DNA from: Acanthosepion pharaonis
Taxonomy: Eukaryota; Mollusca; Cephalopoda; Sepiida; Sepiidae
DNA length: 64,000 nucleotides
Direction of reading: 5' to 3'
Assembly (NCBI GenBank): GCA_903632075.3
Contig: CAHIKZ030005408.1
Span: 837,501-901,500 of the forward strand
The stretch's first letter is position 1; every line of letters starts with the position of its first letter. A program made the translations under genes and the position numbers. A model generated the notes under the pieces. The model saw nothing but the letters and a program-made list of their open reading frames with translations. It was not told where the DNA came from and searched no databases. Positions 11,600 through 23,485 of this stretch are shown here, piece after piece.

Positions 11600-14000
11600 C
11601 AGCACAGTGCGTTTCTTAAATCCGATAAATCTCTAATTTCGTAACGAGTTTTGCAGATCAACGTATTCAATGAACATCGATTTGCTAAATCCAAGACGAC
11701 ACGAAAATGATCCATGCCGTATGAAACTGGATAAAATATCAAATAAAACAGACGGACGACACTTTACTTGTTCATACTAAGCGAACTTTTAGGAATTGTG
11801 TGTTTAGATATAATCTTCACTGTAATTTAATTTGAACTCGTAACCGAAGCTTAAAAAAATTCTAAAATTTCACACGTAAATAATTATATAAATTTTGACG
11901 GGTACTTTGCTAACAGGTTTAACAGTATTGTGTGGCCGTGTTGCTGTGTACTTCGCTGAATGCCACTCTTACTTTGATACGTATCCGTTGATTTGTCTCC
12001 GGCGACCCCGTTCTGCACCAATCTTGTACCGCCTCATTGTGTTTCAGTATACGCATGAATATCGGTGAAGAACTGTCGAAGATCAGGCTTGATACCACTC
12101 TTTCCTGGCTATGCTTGTGAAAAACTAGTCACCGGTAAACTTAATTAACAAACATTAACAAGTATGGTACTATGATTGATTGAGAATACATAAACAAAAG
12201 AGATTTCAAAAAGTTTCCCCGTATAAGGAATTCTTAAGCTGGGTAGAAAAGGTTGTCTGTTATGGTTGCAGTTATGGCTTAACAGCCCAGAGTCGTTCAA
12301 ATATTTAAATGAAGGCAGTTGATCGATGGAGTTCAAAAAGCGGCGTATGGATCAGATCTTCAGCTGATTGAGGTACCATGGTCATCCGGTAGGATGTTGG
12401 TCTACGAGCGGCGATTTTTCCTCTCTTTCGGTAACTGCTTTTAAGGGAGTGCGAACCCCAATTGCACTGCTCTGACTGACTCGCTAATAATAATGTTTGA
12501 CCAATGGTATTGGCTCGCCAATAACAATGGTCTTATGCCATATGCCTCGAAGAGGAGGAAGGAGAGCTCCGAATAATCCAATAATTGGTGGTCCAATCTA
12601 AATAATGCCCAGTGTCGTAATAATGTCCTGTGTATCGGGGGGGGAGACGACAAGCTCCATCCCAGTCCTCTTGTCATTGGCCGGCCAGTAAAAAAAAATA
12701 CTGGCCTTCTACTGATCATACCCACCTTGAACATTTTCCATGTTCCAGAATCTCACCCTTATTTGATCTGATTATCACAGATGTGATCGTCAGCTCCATC
12801 TGAAAGTGTGTCATATCCCTGATGAAAACAAACCTGACCTGTAAAGATTTACTTTGTGTCACTGATTTCAACGAATAATTCCTGTATCAAATGAATACAA
12901 TACTTAAGTTAAACAGACCTAAGACTGTACTTAACGACCAATCCCACCCAAGTTTACAATTTCACCTCTCGCACTTCTCCATAAGTGACACGAACCAGAA
13001 AATTCATGGTATTGCATTGTTTTAGCATGAAAAATATTTTTCTTTCTTTAGAAATAAAAAGTAGATCGCCAGTCAACCTTTGATACCAGTCAAGGTGTCA
13101 TGATTGGTTTTTAACATCCTGTTGATATTTTCGATACCTGAGTAGGTTGTTGTTTATTTTGTTTTTTGTTTTTTTTTATTTATTGTCAAGCTCCCACATA
13201 ATTTAATGAATTCGTTGTTATCTAACGCACTTTACACTTTCTCAATGTTTAATTTGTTAAATCCGTAGATTTTGATCTAAACCATGTAATGTACGAAGCT
13301 TAGGTGAATGATAGATGCAATCAAGTAAATTTTGTTAAATTCAAGACAATCAGCACGCAAAAGGCCAATGTTACGTTAAACTGTCTAAATAAAAGAATCT
13401 TACATACTTTTCTTTGCTCATATTGGAAGGATTTTTTTGGAAGTGACGCTGTACATGTAATCTGCACTGAAATTTAACTTTATTCACATAACCGTGTCTT
13501 AGAAGTTTTCCAAAGCTTCATCCGTCAATAAGCCTAGCAGATCTGAAGGATAATATAAATATTGACAGCATTCTTTTTATTTAATGGTAGCCATTTTATT
13601 TAAGGGTAGCCTTCTCGTTAGTTTAGAGAGAAGTTTAGAGAGAAAAGGAGGAGAGAGAGAGAGAAATAGATAAGAGCTTTAAAGGTTACCGCAAATGCCT
13701 TTCTTGTTTAATTTTAATTCTTTTTATTTTTGTTTTTATCTTCTATTTTTATATTTTATTTTATATACTTTTTTTATCGGGACTCATTACAAGAATATTT
13801 TGGGAAGTGATGCTATACATGTAATCAGCACTGAAATATACCTTTATATACAGGGATAATATAACGAATTGATTTTTTTGTCACCTGTCTGGATTTGTTT
13901 CAGTTTTTTGCTTCTTTTTCTTTTTTCTTTTTTTTTTTTGTCTTTTTTTGTCAACAAAATTTAATGAAAACGGTGTTACCTAACACACTTTGAAATTTCT
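11600..14000. other. Degenerate long-period repeats, otherwise unassigned
   Basis: Blocks recur with drift: GTACATGTAATCTGCACTGA near 13450, TACATGTAATCAGCACTGA near 13815 and a weaker match near 11810; AATTTAATGAATTCGTTGTT near 13200 and AATTTAATGAAAACGGTGTT near 13960. This suggests two or three old copies of one repeat. I recognise no gene; 12130-13130 and its 97-codon minus frame have no familiar domain. Confidence 0.4.
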
Positions 14001-14003
14001 CAG

Positions 14004-15308
14004 TTTTCAAGAAATAGTTTCCGCTTTGCCCGATCTGCAACTGATGTGCTCACAGCCATATCTGAATTTGTTTACCAAGCACTTCATAATAAAAAAGCTA
14101 GTGCCGTAGCTCTATCTATCTCTAAAGGGTTTGATAGGGTTTGGCATACTAGCTTCTTTCGTAAGCTTCAGGGATACGGTATTTCGGGACGATTATTTGA
14201 CTTAATACAATTATTCCTGTCAAACCGTGTAATGAACGTCGTCCTTAACGGATTGTCTATTCTCACGAATGCAGGTGTTTCCCAAAGGGTTCTACAATGT
14301 TTCCTGAATCCTACAGTGTCCCTTAAACGATCTCCCCGATGCCATCAGTTCCCAGGTAGGCATCTATGTAGACGACACTAATATACCTAAATAGCAAATC
14401 TGGTGTCGCTGAAAAATTAACCTGGCCGTTGGTCTCGAAAAGGACCTTCAATTGCTTGCTGACTGGGGCAGGAAATGGCTACATAACTTTAATGCCTCAA
14501 AGACAAAACCGCTCTCTATTACCCACCACAGAGAACCCTCCCTGCCTCCTATTAGAATGTCTAATGTTCAACTCCACGAGAGCATCTCTTTGTGACTGTT
14601 TGGTCTCACACTGTCCGATGACCTGAGATGGAACATTGAATCATTAGCTTCATCTACTGCAAGGAAAGTTCGTTCTCTATGTCGCGCCAGAAAGCTTTTT
14701 TCTCGCCCGAGTCCAACCTTCAAATCTATAAATCAACCATTCGCCATTGCATGGAATATTGCCGTCATATATGGTCTGGAACCCCCGATGTTCGTCTTAG
14801 GGTCCTCGACAAAATTTAGAGACGGATATGCAATGTGATTGGTTCTGATCTGGCATCTCATTTACAGTCGGTCTCTCACAGACGTGCCCTCGCCTCCCTC
14901 TGTCTTTTCTACAAATACCTTCACGGTAACTGCTCCGACGAGCTATTTTCGCTCGCCCCCAAACTGCATGGATGTAAGCGTGCCACTAGGTCGGCATGTC
15001 AGATATCTTCCTTTCACTGTCGAAACAGTTAAACGTGGCCGTCTCTTCTACACCAATAGCTTCATGTCTCGCACTTCCCGTCTGTGCAACTTCCTTCCTC
15101 TTACTTGTTTCCCTGAAAGCTATTATCTCCAACTATTCAAATGCAATATCAGTCGACATCTCCAGATGCCCTGATCTATTTTCCGTCCTTCTCTTCATCC
15201 TTTTCTCTTTCACGCCTCTATACTCTTGCTCCTACTTTCTGTAACCCCCCCCTCCCTGTGTCCTAATGGCAATCCCGCCTTGCTTGGAGTGAAAAGCTTT
15301 AAAAAATT
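14004..15308 (+). mobile_element. LINE family A: reverse transcriptase relic and 3' end
   Basis: Begins inside the RT domain. The first frame gives SISKGFDRVWHTSFFRKLQG (RT motif A region, with catalytic D in GFDRV), then LNGLSILTNAGVSQR. IYVDDTNI, the catalytic YxDD motif, lies at about 14360-14383. The C-terminal part is spread over other frames: RRALASLCLFYKYLHGNCSD near 14880 and LPLTCFPESYYLQLFKCNIS near 15110. The tail GGCAATCCCGCCTTGCTTGG and a short A-rich end close the element at 15308. It is 5'-truncated, frameshifted and lacks the endonuclease domain. The style is of jockey/CR1-like LINEs; the clade call is inference. Confidence 0.85.
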
Positions 15309-15312
15309 GGTT

Positions 15313-15612
15313 AGGTTTGTCATTGTGTTCCTACGCTTCCTTGGAGTAACGTCCATCGCAGGCAATGACAGTAGGACAACTAATCGACAGTCGAGACATT
15401 AGTGATAAATGATGCAATATTTTTCAAGGCCAAACAAATGTCATCATACACCCCGAAAGTAGATTCATATTACTGCATACCACTGTAAATGACCTAATCT
15501 CAGGAAAAAATAGAAATCGATTACACCCTGTCACTTCAGTGGGACTAAAACTGACAGTATAGTGAAAGAAAGGAAACTAAAGTGGTTGTTTCAATTAATT
15601 TGCACAAGGCTA
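15313..15612 (-). mobile_element. Terminal fragment of the Tc1-like element, inverted
   Basis: This is the reverse complement of much of 10085-10430. Shared words include GGAGTAACGTCCATC, AGGACAACTAATCGACAGTC and TCATCATACACCCCGAAAG. It ends with the inverted repeat TTAATTTGCACAAGGCTATA. It abuts the LINE A tail with no spacer, and the other transposon end is lost. Confidence 0.8.
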
Positions 15613-16059
15613 TAGTATCTTAACACGGACTCTATGAATGATTTTTTCTAGAATTCATCTAAGTTCGTTTAGTAAATGTAAAACGTCGGTTCGTTATGCC
15701 CCATATGATCCATATGTCGTTTCTTAAATTCGATATTCCTCAAATCTGATATTTCTTAAATCCGATATTCCCCAAATCGAGGAATGTTAAATATATACTG
15801 TATTATAAGAATCATTTTCCGTGCGTAAAACTTTTAAGACTTTTCTACATATGTAGATAAAGTTTATTCCTTATTTCCGATCGACAAGATGTAGATCAAT
15901 TCATTCAAAGGATCAAAAAAAGAAGGCCGACCGCAGACAAGAACATCGATTCATTATGAAGTCCACGATCTTTTCATTAGCTTCTCTAGAGCGTGCGCTT
16001 CGCCAGAGCTACATAGGTTTTTGAATGGGCTTCTCCTAGACTGTTTGCCAACCTAGGTT

Positions 16060-16150
16060 GAAGTGCCCTAGTCTGATCTACTCTTTAACCCATAGCTGGG
16101 GGAAAGGGATAGCTTAACTTGTATCCGGTTTCTCATTTCGATTCGTTATC
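16060..16150 (-). mobile_element. SINE S1 body fragment
   Basis: CTTTAACCCATAGCTGGGGG is the reverse complement of the CCTAACTATGGGTTAAAGAG body seen at 61020-61045 and in other S1 copies. No head is visible. Confidence 0.4.
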
Positions 16151-16554
16151 TATCACCCCAACGGCACATTCCTCAAAAAATCAATAAACTTTTTTTTAAA
16201 TGATTTGCTCCAGTTTTTATTTTGCGAAAAACGTTTAATCATCATTTATTGTTGTAACTTAGAAAATGTTACTGAATGAGGAATAACCAAAACGGAGGTT
16301 AGAAAATGAAATGGGTATTTTTATAACATCAACAATAATATAATACTCGCCAGCGGCGTGAAGTAGGTAAACCACTGCTAGTGATGGACTACTTAGACAT
16401 CATATAATACCCATTTACAATACAATATTTGCAATAGTGTCCAACGTATTTATGAGGATTTTGACATACCCATTACCGTTCATAGGTACGGTATATAACA
16501 TTCTGAAAACTCTAAATATAGACTTTACATCTCGAAATCTTCATCACGCCAAGG

Positions 16555-16690
16555 AAATTATGATAAACATGGACTTACCTGCCCGCGATAAGACAAACTG
16601 TCAAAAGGACTTTTTTCCCCATTACACCGCTTTTTTTAACTACTTCCACTCTTCGGCAATGTTTATTGTTTTAAAAAGTGATGATAAGAA
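16555..16690 (-). repeat. Interspersed repeat family G, reverse copy
   Basis: On the minus strand this shares CTTTTTAAAACAAT, ACATTGCCGAAGA, AAAGCGGTGT, the GTCCTTTTGACA region and CTTATCGCGGG with 17725-17850. A shorter match lies at 30440-30550. The overlapping 89-codon plus frame (16437-16706) is therefore unlikely to be a gene. The family is not one I recognise. Confidence 0.55.
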
Positions 16691-16699
16691 TTGGAGTAA

Positions 16700-17480
16700 A
16701 ACCTAAACACATGATGAAAATGAATTTATAATTTTTTTTCGGTTCTTAAGAATTTACATCAAAAATATTAAACGCTATTTGTTTATTAGATTGTTTATTT
16801 ACAAGAATAATTTTATATTTACAATATTCTAAAAAAAATAATATAGTTAGAACTAATGTAATACAATATTTATCATTTACTAATTTATAAAGAAAGAAAT
16901 ATGAAAACAATTTTTATGCATAGATTTATAAGCATTTAATAAATTATTAAAATACATAAAGCAACTATAATGAAATACTTATTATTTGCCATTTTATAAA
17001 GTTTGAATTAATTGACAATTAGCCGGTCAACAATTCCAATAAATAATATAATAAATAAATAAATAGTGTAAACAAATGTGGGAGGGAGGGAATAAAAGCA
17101 AGAAACGTTTGCTGATAATAATTTCTATGACATACGAATGTGTATCAATGTTTTTTTTTGTTGTTGTTGCTTTTTTTTGTTTATTTGTTTTTGTTTTTTT
17201 GTGAAATATCGTTTCATAGGCGACAAGTAGAAATTATCTCTTATGTCAAGCAGTGTTTATTAGAAGTGTGGGTTTTTCCGCATGTTGGAACTAAGAAGGA
17301 AAAGACGAGGATTCATTTTGTTCTCTTTTGTCTCGTCATGGCTGAGGTGGAAGTGTTGTAAGGCGTTTTTTGATTGGTCGCTTGCTATTTCAAGCTCAAC
17401 AGTGGCCGTTATTTATATGTCCGTCGTTGTGTGCTTGGTGTCATTTTGCTTCAGGATCGCCTGCCGGAATAGGTATTGTT
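16700..17480. other. AT-rich unassigned stretch
   Basis: Long A/T runs occur to about 17060, then T-rich sequence and a mixed region with two overlapping short frames. No domain, repeat unit or promoter is recognisable. Confidence 0.4.
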
Positions 17481-17489
17481 TCGGTAGGG

Positions 17490-17610
17490 TCTCTTGGGTG
17501 AACAAGTAGGATGTTGAAAGACCCGAAACTTGTCATGACCCCGAGTCATAACATTCCTGATGAGGCGGTCCTGCGCACCCGTTGGCGTGTATTCATAACA
17601 AATCAATAAA
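17490..17610 (+). other. Hairpin with CTGATGA and GAAAC in permuted order
   Basis: ACCCGAAACTTGTC is followed by a clear hairpin (ATGAC, loop CCCGA, GTCAT) and then, after AACATTC, by CTGATGAGGCGGTCC. The core pieces of a hammerhead are present in the order GAAA - stem - CTGATGA, but the seven extra bases before CTGATGA and the weak pairing of the outer stem argue against activity. I do not recognise the repeat it belongs to. Confidence 0.3.
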
Positions 17611-17724
17611 AAATCAAATAAATGAATAGTGTTTATTATTTGTGTAGTCAATTCTTAAGAATAAAGAAAATGCATAAATTCACTTTCATATGTTTATGTT
17701 TTATTTAAAATTTTAATGAACGCT

Positions 17725-17850
17725 TTTTAAAACAATAGACATTGCCGAAGATTCACTCTTCAACAATGTCTATTAAAATAAAAGCGGTGTCTAGGGAAAA
17801 ACCGTCCCCTTGATACTCCGTCTTATTGCGGGAATGTTTGTCCAAATTTG
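17725..17850 (+). repeat. Interspersed repeat family G, forward copy
   Basis: Carries ACATTGCCGAAGATTCACTC, AAAAGCGGTGTCTAGGGAAA, GTCCCCTTGATA and CTTATTGCGGGAATG. It contains a local inverted repeat (ACATTG and CAATGT around the TTCACTCTTC loop). Confidence 0.5.
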
Positions 17851-17974
17851 CCGAAATTATTTTATTTGAACTTTCTTGATTGATCTTAAAGATTTAGAAG
17901 AACTGATCAGTCTCTTTTGTTGACACTTACATGATGAAATAAAAACAGTCGTCTTGTTATGTTAGTAATGAAAA

Positions 17975-18995
17975 GTTCACGGAAAGGCCTTCGACAAAGT
18001 ACGCCACAAGGATCTGTTGGAACTGCTTAGAAACCTTGATATATTCGGGAAAGATATTAGAATAATCAAGAACTTATACTGGCAACAAACAGCATGCATG
18101 CGCATAGAGAACAAGTAGGGTAAATATACACAAATGGAAAAAGGCGTAAGGCAAGGATGCGTCTTCTTACCAGACCTATTTAACCTATAAAGCGAGACAA
18201 TTCTGAGTGAATTAGAAATCTTATCATAATTCCAGATTGGTGGCCATAACATTAACAATATAAGATACGCAGATGACACAGTACTGATAGAAGATACGGA
18301 AAAGAAATTACAAAACCTCCTACAGAAGGTGGCAAAGAGACTAAGCATAAACTACAAGAAGACAGAATGCATGGTCATCAGTAAAAAGATGAGCCAAAAA
18401 TGCGATCTGCAGGTCGGGGACATTAAATTCAAGCAGGCGCGAGTGTTTAAATACCTGGGAAGTGTTTCACAGAAGACGGTAAATGCGACACTGAGATCCG
18501 TAGACGTATTGGGATGGCCAAGGACGCATTCTAAAAACTGAGCAGCGTATTGCGAGAAAAGGGGATTTCTCTGGTAACAAAGAAAAGAGTATAGAGTTGT
18601 TACGTGACATCTGTCCTCCTTTAAGGCAGCGAATGTTGGACGGTCTCCTCAAAGATGAAGAAGAGACTCGAGGCGACGGAGATGTGGATGCTGAGGATAT
18701 CATGGACCGAGCGTGTGAGTAGGAGTCTTATACTTAACATCAGAAAGAGGCAGCTGAAATTTCTGGGACATGTAATGAGAAAGGAGGGCCTGGAAAATCT
18801 GATACTCACAGGTCGAATAGAAAGAAAGAGAGATAAGGGAATGCAACGCATGACAGACCTGGCCGGATTAAGCAAGTGGATGACAGAACATGGTGTTGGG
18901 GAGGTGGCAAAAGGACGAAACTTATTGAGAGCCACAAGGGATAGGGGGAATCAGAGAGCCATGATCATCTACGTCCTGAAAGGACACGGCATATA
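17975..18995 (+). mobile_element. LINE family B: reverse transcriptase and C-terminus
   Basis: The RT domain is readable across frames: GKAFDKVRHKDLLELLRNLD (motif A), MEKGVRQGCVF (motif B) and IRYADDTVLIEDTEKKLQNL (motif C, catalytic YADD at about 18265-18280), then FKYLGS. The second part encodes RRRxxxILNIRKRQLKFLGH with VMRKEGLENLILTG, a typical C-terminus of endonuclease/RT LINEs of the RTE-like kind. The 3' end is TGAAAGGACACGGCATATAA with an AAAGAAAG tail. Stops at about 18115 and 18187, a frameshift near 18540 and the missing N-terminal endonuclease make it inactive. Confidence 0.88.
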
Positions 18996-19584
18996 AAAAG
19001 AAAGAAAAAAATGAAAAGTTCGAGCTTTGTTTTTATTATTGTATCAGATGTAAAAAAAGAAAGAAAGAAAGTCGTCTGCCGTTCATTGCAAAGAATTTAT
19101 GCTTTCTAATATTAAATTTGTCCAGCTGCTACAAGTGACGGGTGTAAAAGGGTCTCAAAGAGGCGAACAAGCCTGCACCCCCTTTCCAGGGCTTTGTTTA
19201 ATCTGATTTTGCATTTATAGTTAAAGATTATAAAACATACCCATAATGTTTGAAAAGGCGCGGTTTCGACTTTAACTTGATGCAGTGACCTACGCAAGGT
19301 TCTTTGGATAGCGGCCATGCAGACATTGGGGTATGCCTCCACTTCATTAGTGGCTAGTAATAAATCCGTTCAAAAATGAGTAAATCGATTTTTTAAGGCC
19401 CGAAAGTCGGCGAATGAAAATTTTGCAAGAAAACGTTTGAAACATGCCTGTGTCTTCAGAACATCTATAAATTTGGTATGTGTCGCTACTTACACAGCTT
19501 CATCAGAAATTTGGGGGAACGGAGAAGGATGAGGAGACTTCGTTATTTTATTTTATTTTTTGTTTTATTCTATGTTATTTGTCG

Positions 19585-19995
19585 CGTCTGGCCTCCCTCT
19601 GTCTTTTCTAGAAATATTTTCATGGCAACTGCTCTGTTGAGATTTTCTCCTTGCTGCTTCGTCTGCATGGATCTAATCCTCCTATTGCATTGGCAATCAA
19701 CATTTTAATTTTGAACTAGATAGATGCAATCGTATGTTCTATCCTAGTAGTTTATTTTCTCGCACTTCTCTCCTGTGGAACTCCCTTCTTTTTTCTTTTT
19801 CTTTTTTTTTTCCCTGCCACTTCAAAAAAAATCTTCAAAAATCTAAATGCAACGCCAATCGCTATCTTCTGTCTTCCTGAAACCTGTTCTTTTGCTGTTC
19901 TTATCTCTTTACTAAAGTCTTCTCATTTTCTTTTACTCCCAGTAGTCCGCTTGCGTCTTAGTGGCATTATCGCCTTGCTTGGGGGTGAATATAAT
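19585..19995 (+). mobile_element. LINE family A, C-terminus and 3' end
   Basis: CTGGCCTCCCTCTGTCTTTT matches the ASLCLFYKY segment of the 14.9 kb copy. The block TCTCGCACTTCTCTCCTGTG and the tail TTGCGTCTTAGTGGCATTAT plus CGCCTTGCTTGGGGGTGAA follow. It ends in a TA-rich ATAATATCATAT tail rather than poly(A). Confidence 0.7.
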
Positions 19996-20454
19996 ATCAT
20001 ATTATATTATCATATGGTTTACGTATGTTATCATGTCGAGAATAGGTCTAAAGAAGTAACGATCATCTTTTGCACTTACACAATGTTGCAGCACGAATAA
20101 GCAGGACTCTTCCTCAGTCAGCAGCAATCTCCACAAGCAACAGCATCAGTTCAAATTGGATTTTTATTTTTAGGAAAGGAAATTTAAAAAAAATACTTCC
20201 TCACGCCCAACTTCTATGGCGGTAACAGTGAGAGTAGAATAATTGTTACCAAGTTTTCACAAGTCTAGGAACAATTTTCCTAAGCTGTGTTTGCGTTTCA
20301 CATTCATTTTATCTACCTTACTCAGCTTTTCAGAAGTTATCAATTTTAAATAAATGTTGTGTCTATCTTGCCAGATGTTGTGTGTTTAAATTTCTACAGC
20401 TGCTGTTAAGCAAATATTTTGTTTGGTGGCAGTAAAGTTCCACGTTTATCAAAA

Positions 20455-20805
20455 CGACGTTCTCGCTTCTAGTGGGGGCACAAAACCAATTTTCATCTAC
20501 GAAAATATATAGAAAAGCCTCGTGGACCGACAGGAATCTCTCCTCGCCACTGTTAAGCATCGTAAGATAGCATGGTTTGGCCACGTCACACGGCATAACG
20601 GCCTCTGAAAGACCATCATGCAAGACACTGTTGAAGGCGGACAAAAGCGGGAACGATAACGCAAAAGACATCAGACAACATCAAAAAGAGGACGGACATG
20701 ACAATGCCGGAACTCGTGAGAGCCACCACCAACGGATCAAGCCGGAGGAGGTTTTCTCTTTCTTCTGTTCTGGTGTCCAGTGTTATTCCATTGTGCTAAA
20801 TGAAT
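20455..20805 (+). mobile_element. LINE family C, C-terminal relic, copy 1
   Basis: HGLATSHGITASERPSCKTL (in frame terms a decayed WFGHVTRHN...) precedes ALLKADKSGNDNAKDIR-like sequence. The intact family has AWFGHVTRHN followed by a GGRxRGRQR basic stretch. The 3' region, from GGACGGACATGACAATGCCG to TATTCCATTGTGCTAAATG, is nearly identical to 21815-21940. Confidence 0.7.
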
Positions 20806-20859
20806 GACGACCCCGCAAGAAGTTTCATCTGCTCTTTAAAGACATCAAGTTTTTTTCTC

Positions 20860-21150
20860 GTTTTTACTGGGAGCACAAAACCAATGACTACCTACGATGC
20901 AAAGACCAAAAGTCTAGTGGGCTGGCGGGAATCTCTTCTCGTGACTATTAAGCGTCTGAAGATGTCATGGTTTGGCCACGTCACACGACATAACAGCCTC
21001 AGCAAGAACATCATGCAAGGTACTATTGAAGGCGGACGCGAGTCAGTCAACATCAAAGAGTGGACGGTCATTACAATTCCGTAACTCCTGAGATCCAACG
21101 CCAACAGATTATCCTCTGACCGTAGCCCCTACATCTCGGACGATTGAAAC
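20860..21150 (+). mobile_element. LINE family C, C-terminal relic, copy 2
   Basis: Better preserved frame: SWFGHVTRHNSLSKNIMQGT followed by IEGGRESVNIKEWTVIT. It starts at TTTTTACTGGGAGCACAAAA, the same position at which copies 1 and 3 have GGGGGCACAAAACCAAT and GAGAGCACAAATCCAAT. Truncated on both sides. Confidence 0.7.
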
Positions 21151-21349
21151 AGTCAAGGAACTGATGGTGATGATAAAGACAGGCTACAGTAAATATCGTG
21201 TTCAATATCACAGATTTGTTAGTCAGTTGCCTGACCATAAGCGGTTCGGTATCTCCCTAGCCGTTGACGCACTGTGTATCTCTGTTCATGGACTGAAGTA
21301 GTTGGAGAGGTACATGGTTGGGTTTAAGAGGGCTGTTGTTTTTAAGTGT

Positions 21350-21950
21350 GAAGGATGAGTCAGCCAAGTCGACTTGGGAGACACATTTAGATATTTGGGA
21401 CCAAACATAGACGTAAACAATCTGAACAATCTGGATTGCCTGATCTGAAGATATTTCTTACTACGCCACACCAGCAGAGTTGAGAGCTGTTTTTTTTAAT
21501 GAAAATCTCTCCCCATATCGCGCATATTTGGATACTACTGGTTGAGGCAGAAAAATTAGCCAGACTTTCGAGAACAAATGCTTGAGAAAGCTCCTCCGCA
21601 TCTCCTACTGAGAGCACAAATCCAATTACTATGTACGAAGATATATAGAAAAACCTCGTGAGCCAATAGGAATCTCTTCTCACCACTATTAAACGTCGGG
21701 GGATAACATGGTTTGGCCATGTCACACAGCATAACGGCCTCTGCAAGACCACCATGCAAGGCACTGTTGAAGGCGGACAAAAGCGGGAACGACAACGCAA
21801 AAGACATCAGATAACATCAAAAAGAGGACGGACATGACAATGCCGGAACTCGTGAGAGCCACCACCAACGGATCAACCCGGAGGAGGTTTTCTCTTTCTT
21901 CTGTTCTGGTGTCCAGTATTATTCCATTGTGCTAAATGGCTAATGACCCT
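21350..21950 (+). mobile_element. LINE family C, C-terminal relic, copy 3
   Basis: Extends furthest 5': GDTFRYLGPNIDVN near 21375 is the LINE thumb-region 'FxYLG' motif, followed by EKLARLSRTNA. The rest parallels copy 1, and the last 200 bp are almost the same as copy 1, so the two share a recent source or a local duplication. Confidence 0.7.
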
Positions 21951-21959
21951 ACAAGAAGG

Positions 21960-22520
21960 CTCATCCGCCCTTAAACACATTACGTTTTTAACCTCCTTTT
22001 GTGTCTAGACACCCTCCTCACAGAACAGCCTAGAGGAGGAATCTGTTTAATCGACGATGTCTCAACCACACAGCAGATAGTCCCGGGCTATATGCTACAA
22101 GGAGATCTTATAGTATGACCTGTTTAAATATCTGTTCGAAGAGAAAGAAATTTATTAACACAAAAATATATTGAAAGTGAACTAATTTCCGAACCTTCTT
22201 TCCTTATAATATCACAGAATATATTTCCTTTCCTGGCAAAATTATTACTAAAGCACTGAGTGATAATTAAATGGAGGATAATGATTAAAAATAAAAGGTT
22301 ATAGAATGTCGAATAAGATCGATTAAGATACATGTCAAAATATCGGATGTCAAAAAACATAATTTAAATAATGGGCGTCCCTGTCTCTTTAACGTTTCAA
22401 TGTAAAATTTAAGCGGCGCTTGCTGAACTTCGCTCTCTTTTTTTGTTTGCCTATCGTCTACGAAATCACTCGGATATGCAGAACTTTTAGACTGTTTTTA
22501 TACACTTTGGGTCCATAGAA
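21960..22520. other. Unassigned sequence
   Basis: No recognised repeat, domain or RNA. A 78-codon minus frame has no familiar features. Confidence 0.4.
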
Positions 22521-22524
22521 AAAA

Positions 22525-22975
22525 ACATATGTCCGAAGACAAGAAATCTGCCCTCCTTTACGGCAGTGAATGTTGGACGGTTTCCTCAAAGATGAAGAAG
22601 AGACCCGATACGACGGAGATATGGTTCCACAGAAGGATGCTGAGGATATCAAGCAGCGAGCGTGTGAGGAACGATGAGGTCTTGGAGAGGATGCAAACAA
22701 AGAGAAGGTTTATACTTAACATCAGGAAGAGACAGCTGAAGTTTCTGGGATACGTAATGAGAAAGGAGGGCCTAGAGAATCTGATACTCACAGGTCGAAC
22801 AGAGGGAAAGAGAAACAAGGGAAAGCAACGCATGACATACCTGGCCGGATTAAGCAAGTGGATGATAGAACATGGTGTTGGGGAGGTGGCAAAAGGACGA
22901 AACTTATTGAGAGCCACATAGGAGGAATTAGAGAGCCATGATCGTCTACGTCCTGAAAGGACACGGCATATAAAA
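22525..22975 (+). mobile_element. LINE family B, C-terminus and 3' end
   Basis: One open frame of about 130 codons covers SALLYGSECWTVSSKMKKRP, RRMLRISSSERVRNDEVLER, ILNIRKRQLKFLGYVMRKEG and LENLILTGRTEGK. The 3' end CTGAAAGGACACGGCATATA plus AAAGAAAG matches 18960-18995 and 63370-63400. It is strongly 5'-truncated but the frame is still intact, so this insertion looks younger than the 18 kb copy. Confidence 0.85.
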
Positions 22976-23042
22976 GAAAGAATCGCAATGCCTTATAAGT
23001 GGTCTTTAACGAAACTTGTATAAAAGAGTGATTACTGCCCAA

Positions 23043-23046
23043 ATAT

Positions 23047-23092
<46 letters not shown>
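23043..23092. repeat. (TA)n microsatellite
   Basis: About 25 TA units. Confidence 0.95.
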
Positions 23093-23095
<3 letters not shown>

Positions 23096-23485
23096 ATACC
23101 CGTCTACTAGCGCGGCTAGTCAATCCCTATTACGGACTCTCGCTCAGCCACATTTGTGTTTGTTCAACACCCACAGAGCCAACCTGTGGTTTATACTGCA
23201 ACTATACTGAGCAGACCTTACTTACAGTTTCTGAGAGAGCGTGTTATCTAGCATGATCAATAATATAAACAACGCCAGCACACTCAAATCCTGACTTGTG
23301 ATTTTGTGCTAGCACAGCTATCAACGGCCTTCAAGTGTTCCGTCTACCCAATTTCACACAAAAGGATTGTGTCAACCCGTGGTATGATTTTCAAACACTT
23401 TCCAAAGGTGCCGCAATAAAAATATTAATAAAGTTTTCCTTTTGTCCTTTTTATATATATAAATGGAAAATACCGTTCAAAACCA

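Noticed and set aside
12441..12734. 97-codon minus frame as an exon
   Set aside because: No recognisable domain, no splice-site context I could support, and surrounded by degenerate repeats.
16437..16706. 89-codon open frame as a small host gene
   Set aside because: Half of it is repeat family G in reverse; AT-rich flanks, no domain.
17490..17610. Permuted hammerhead ribozyme
   Set aside because: Seven extra bases lie before CTGATGA and the outer stem pairs poorly; kept only as a curious hairpin.
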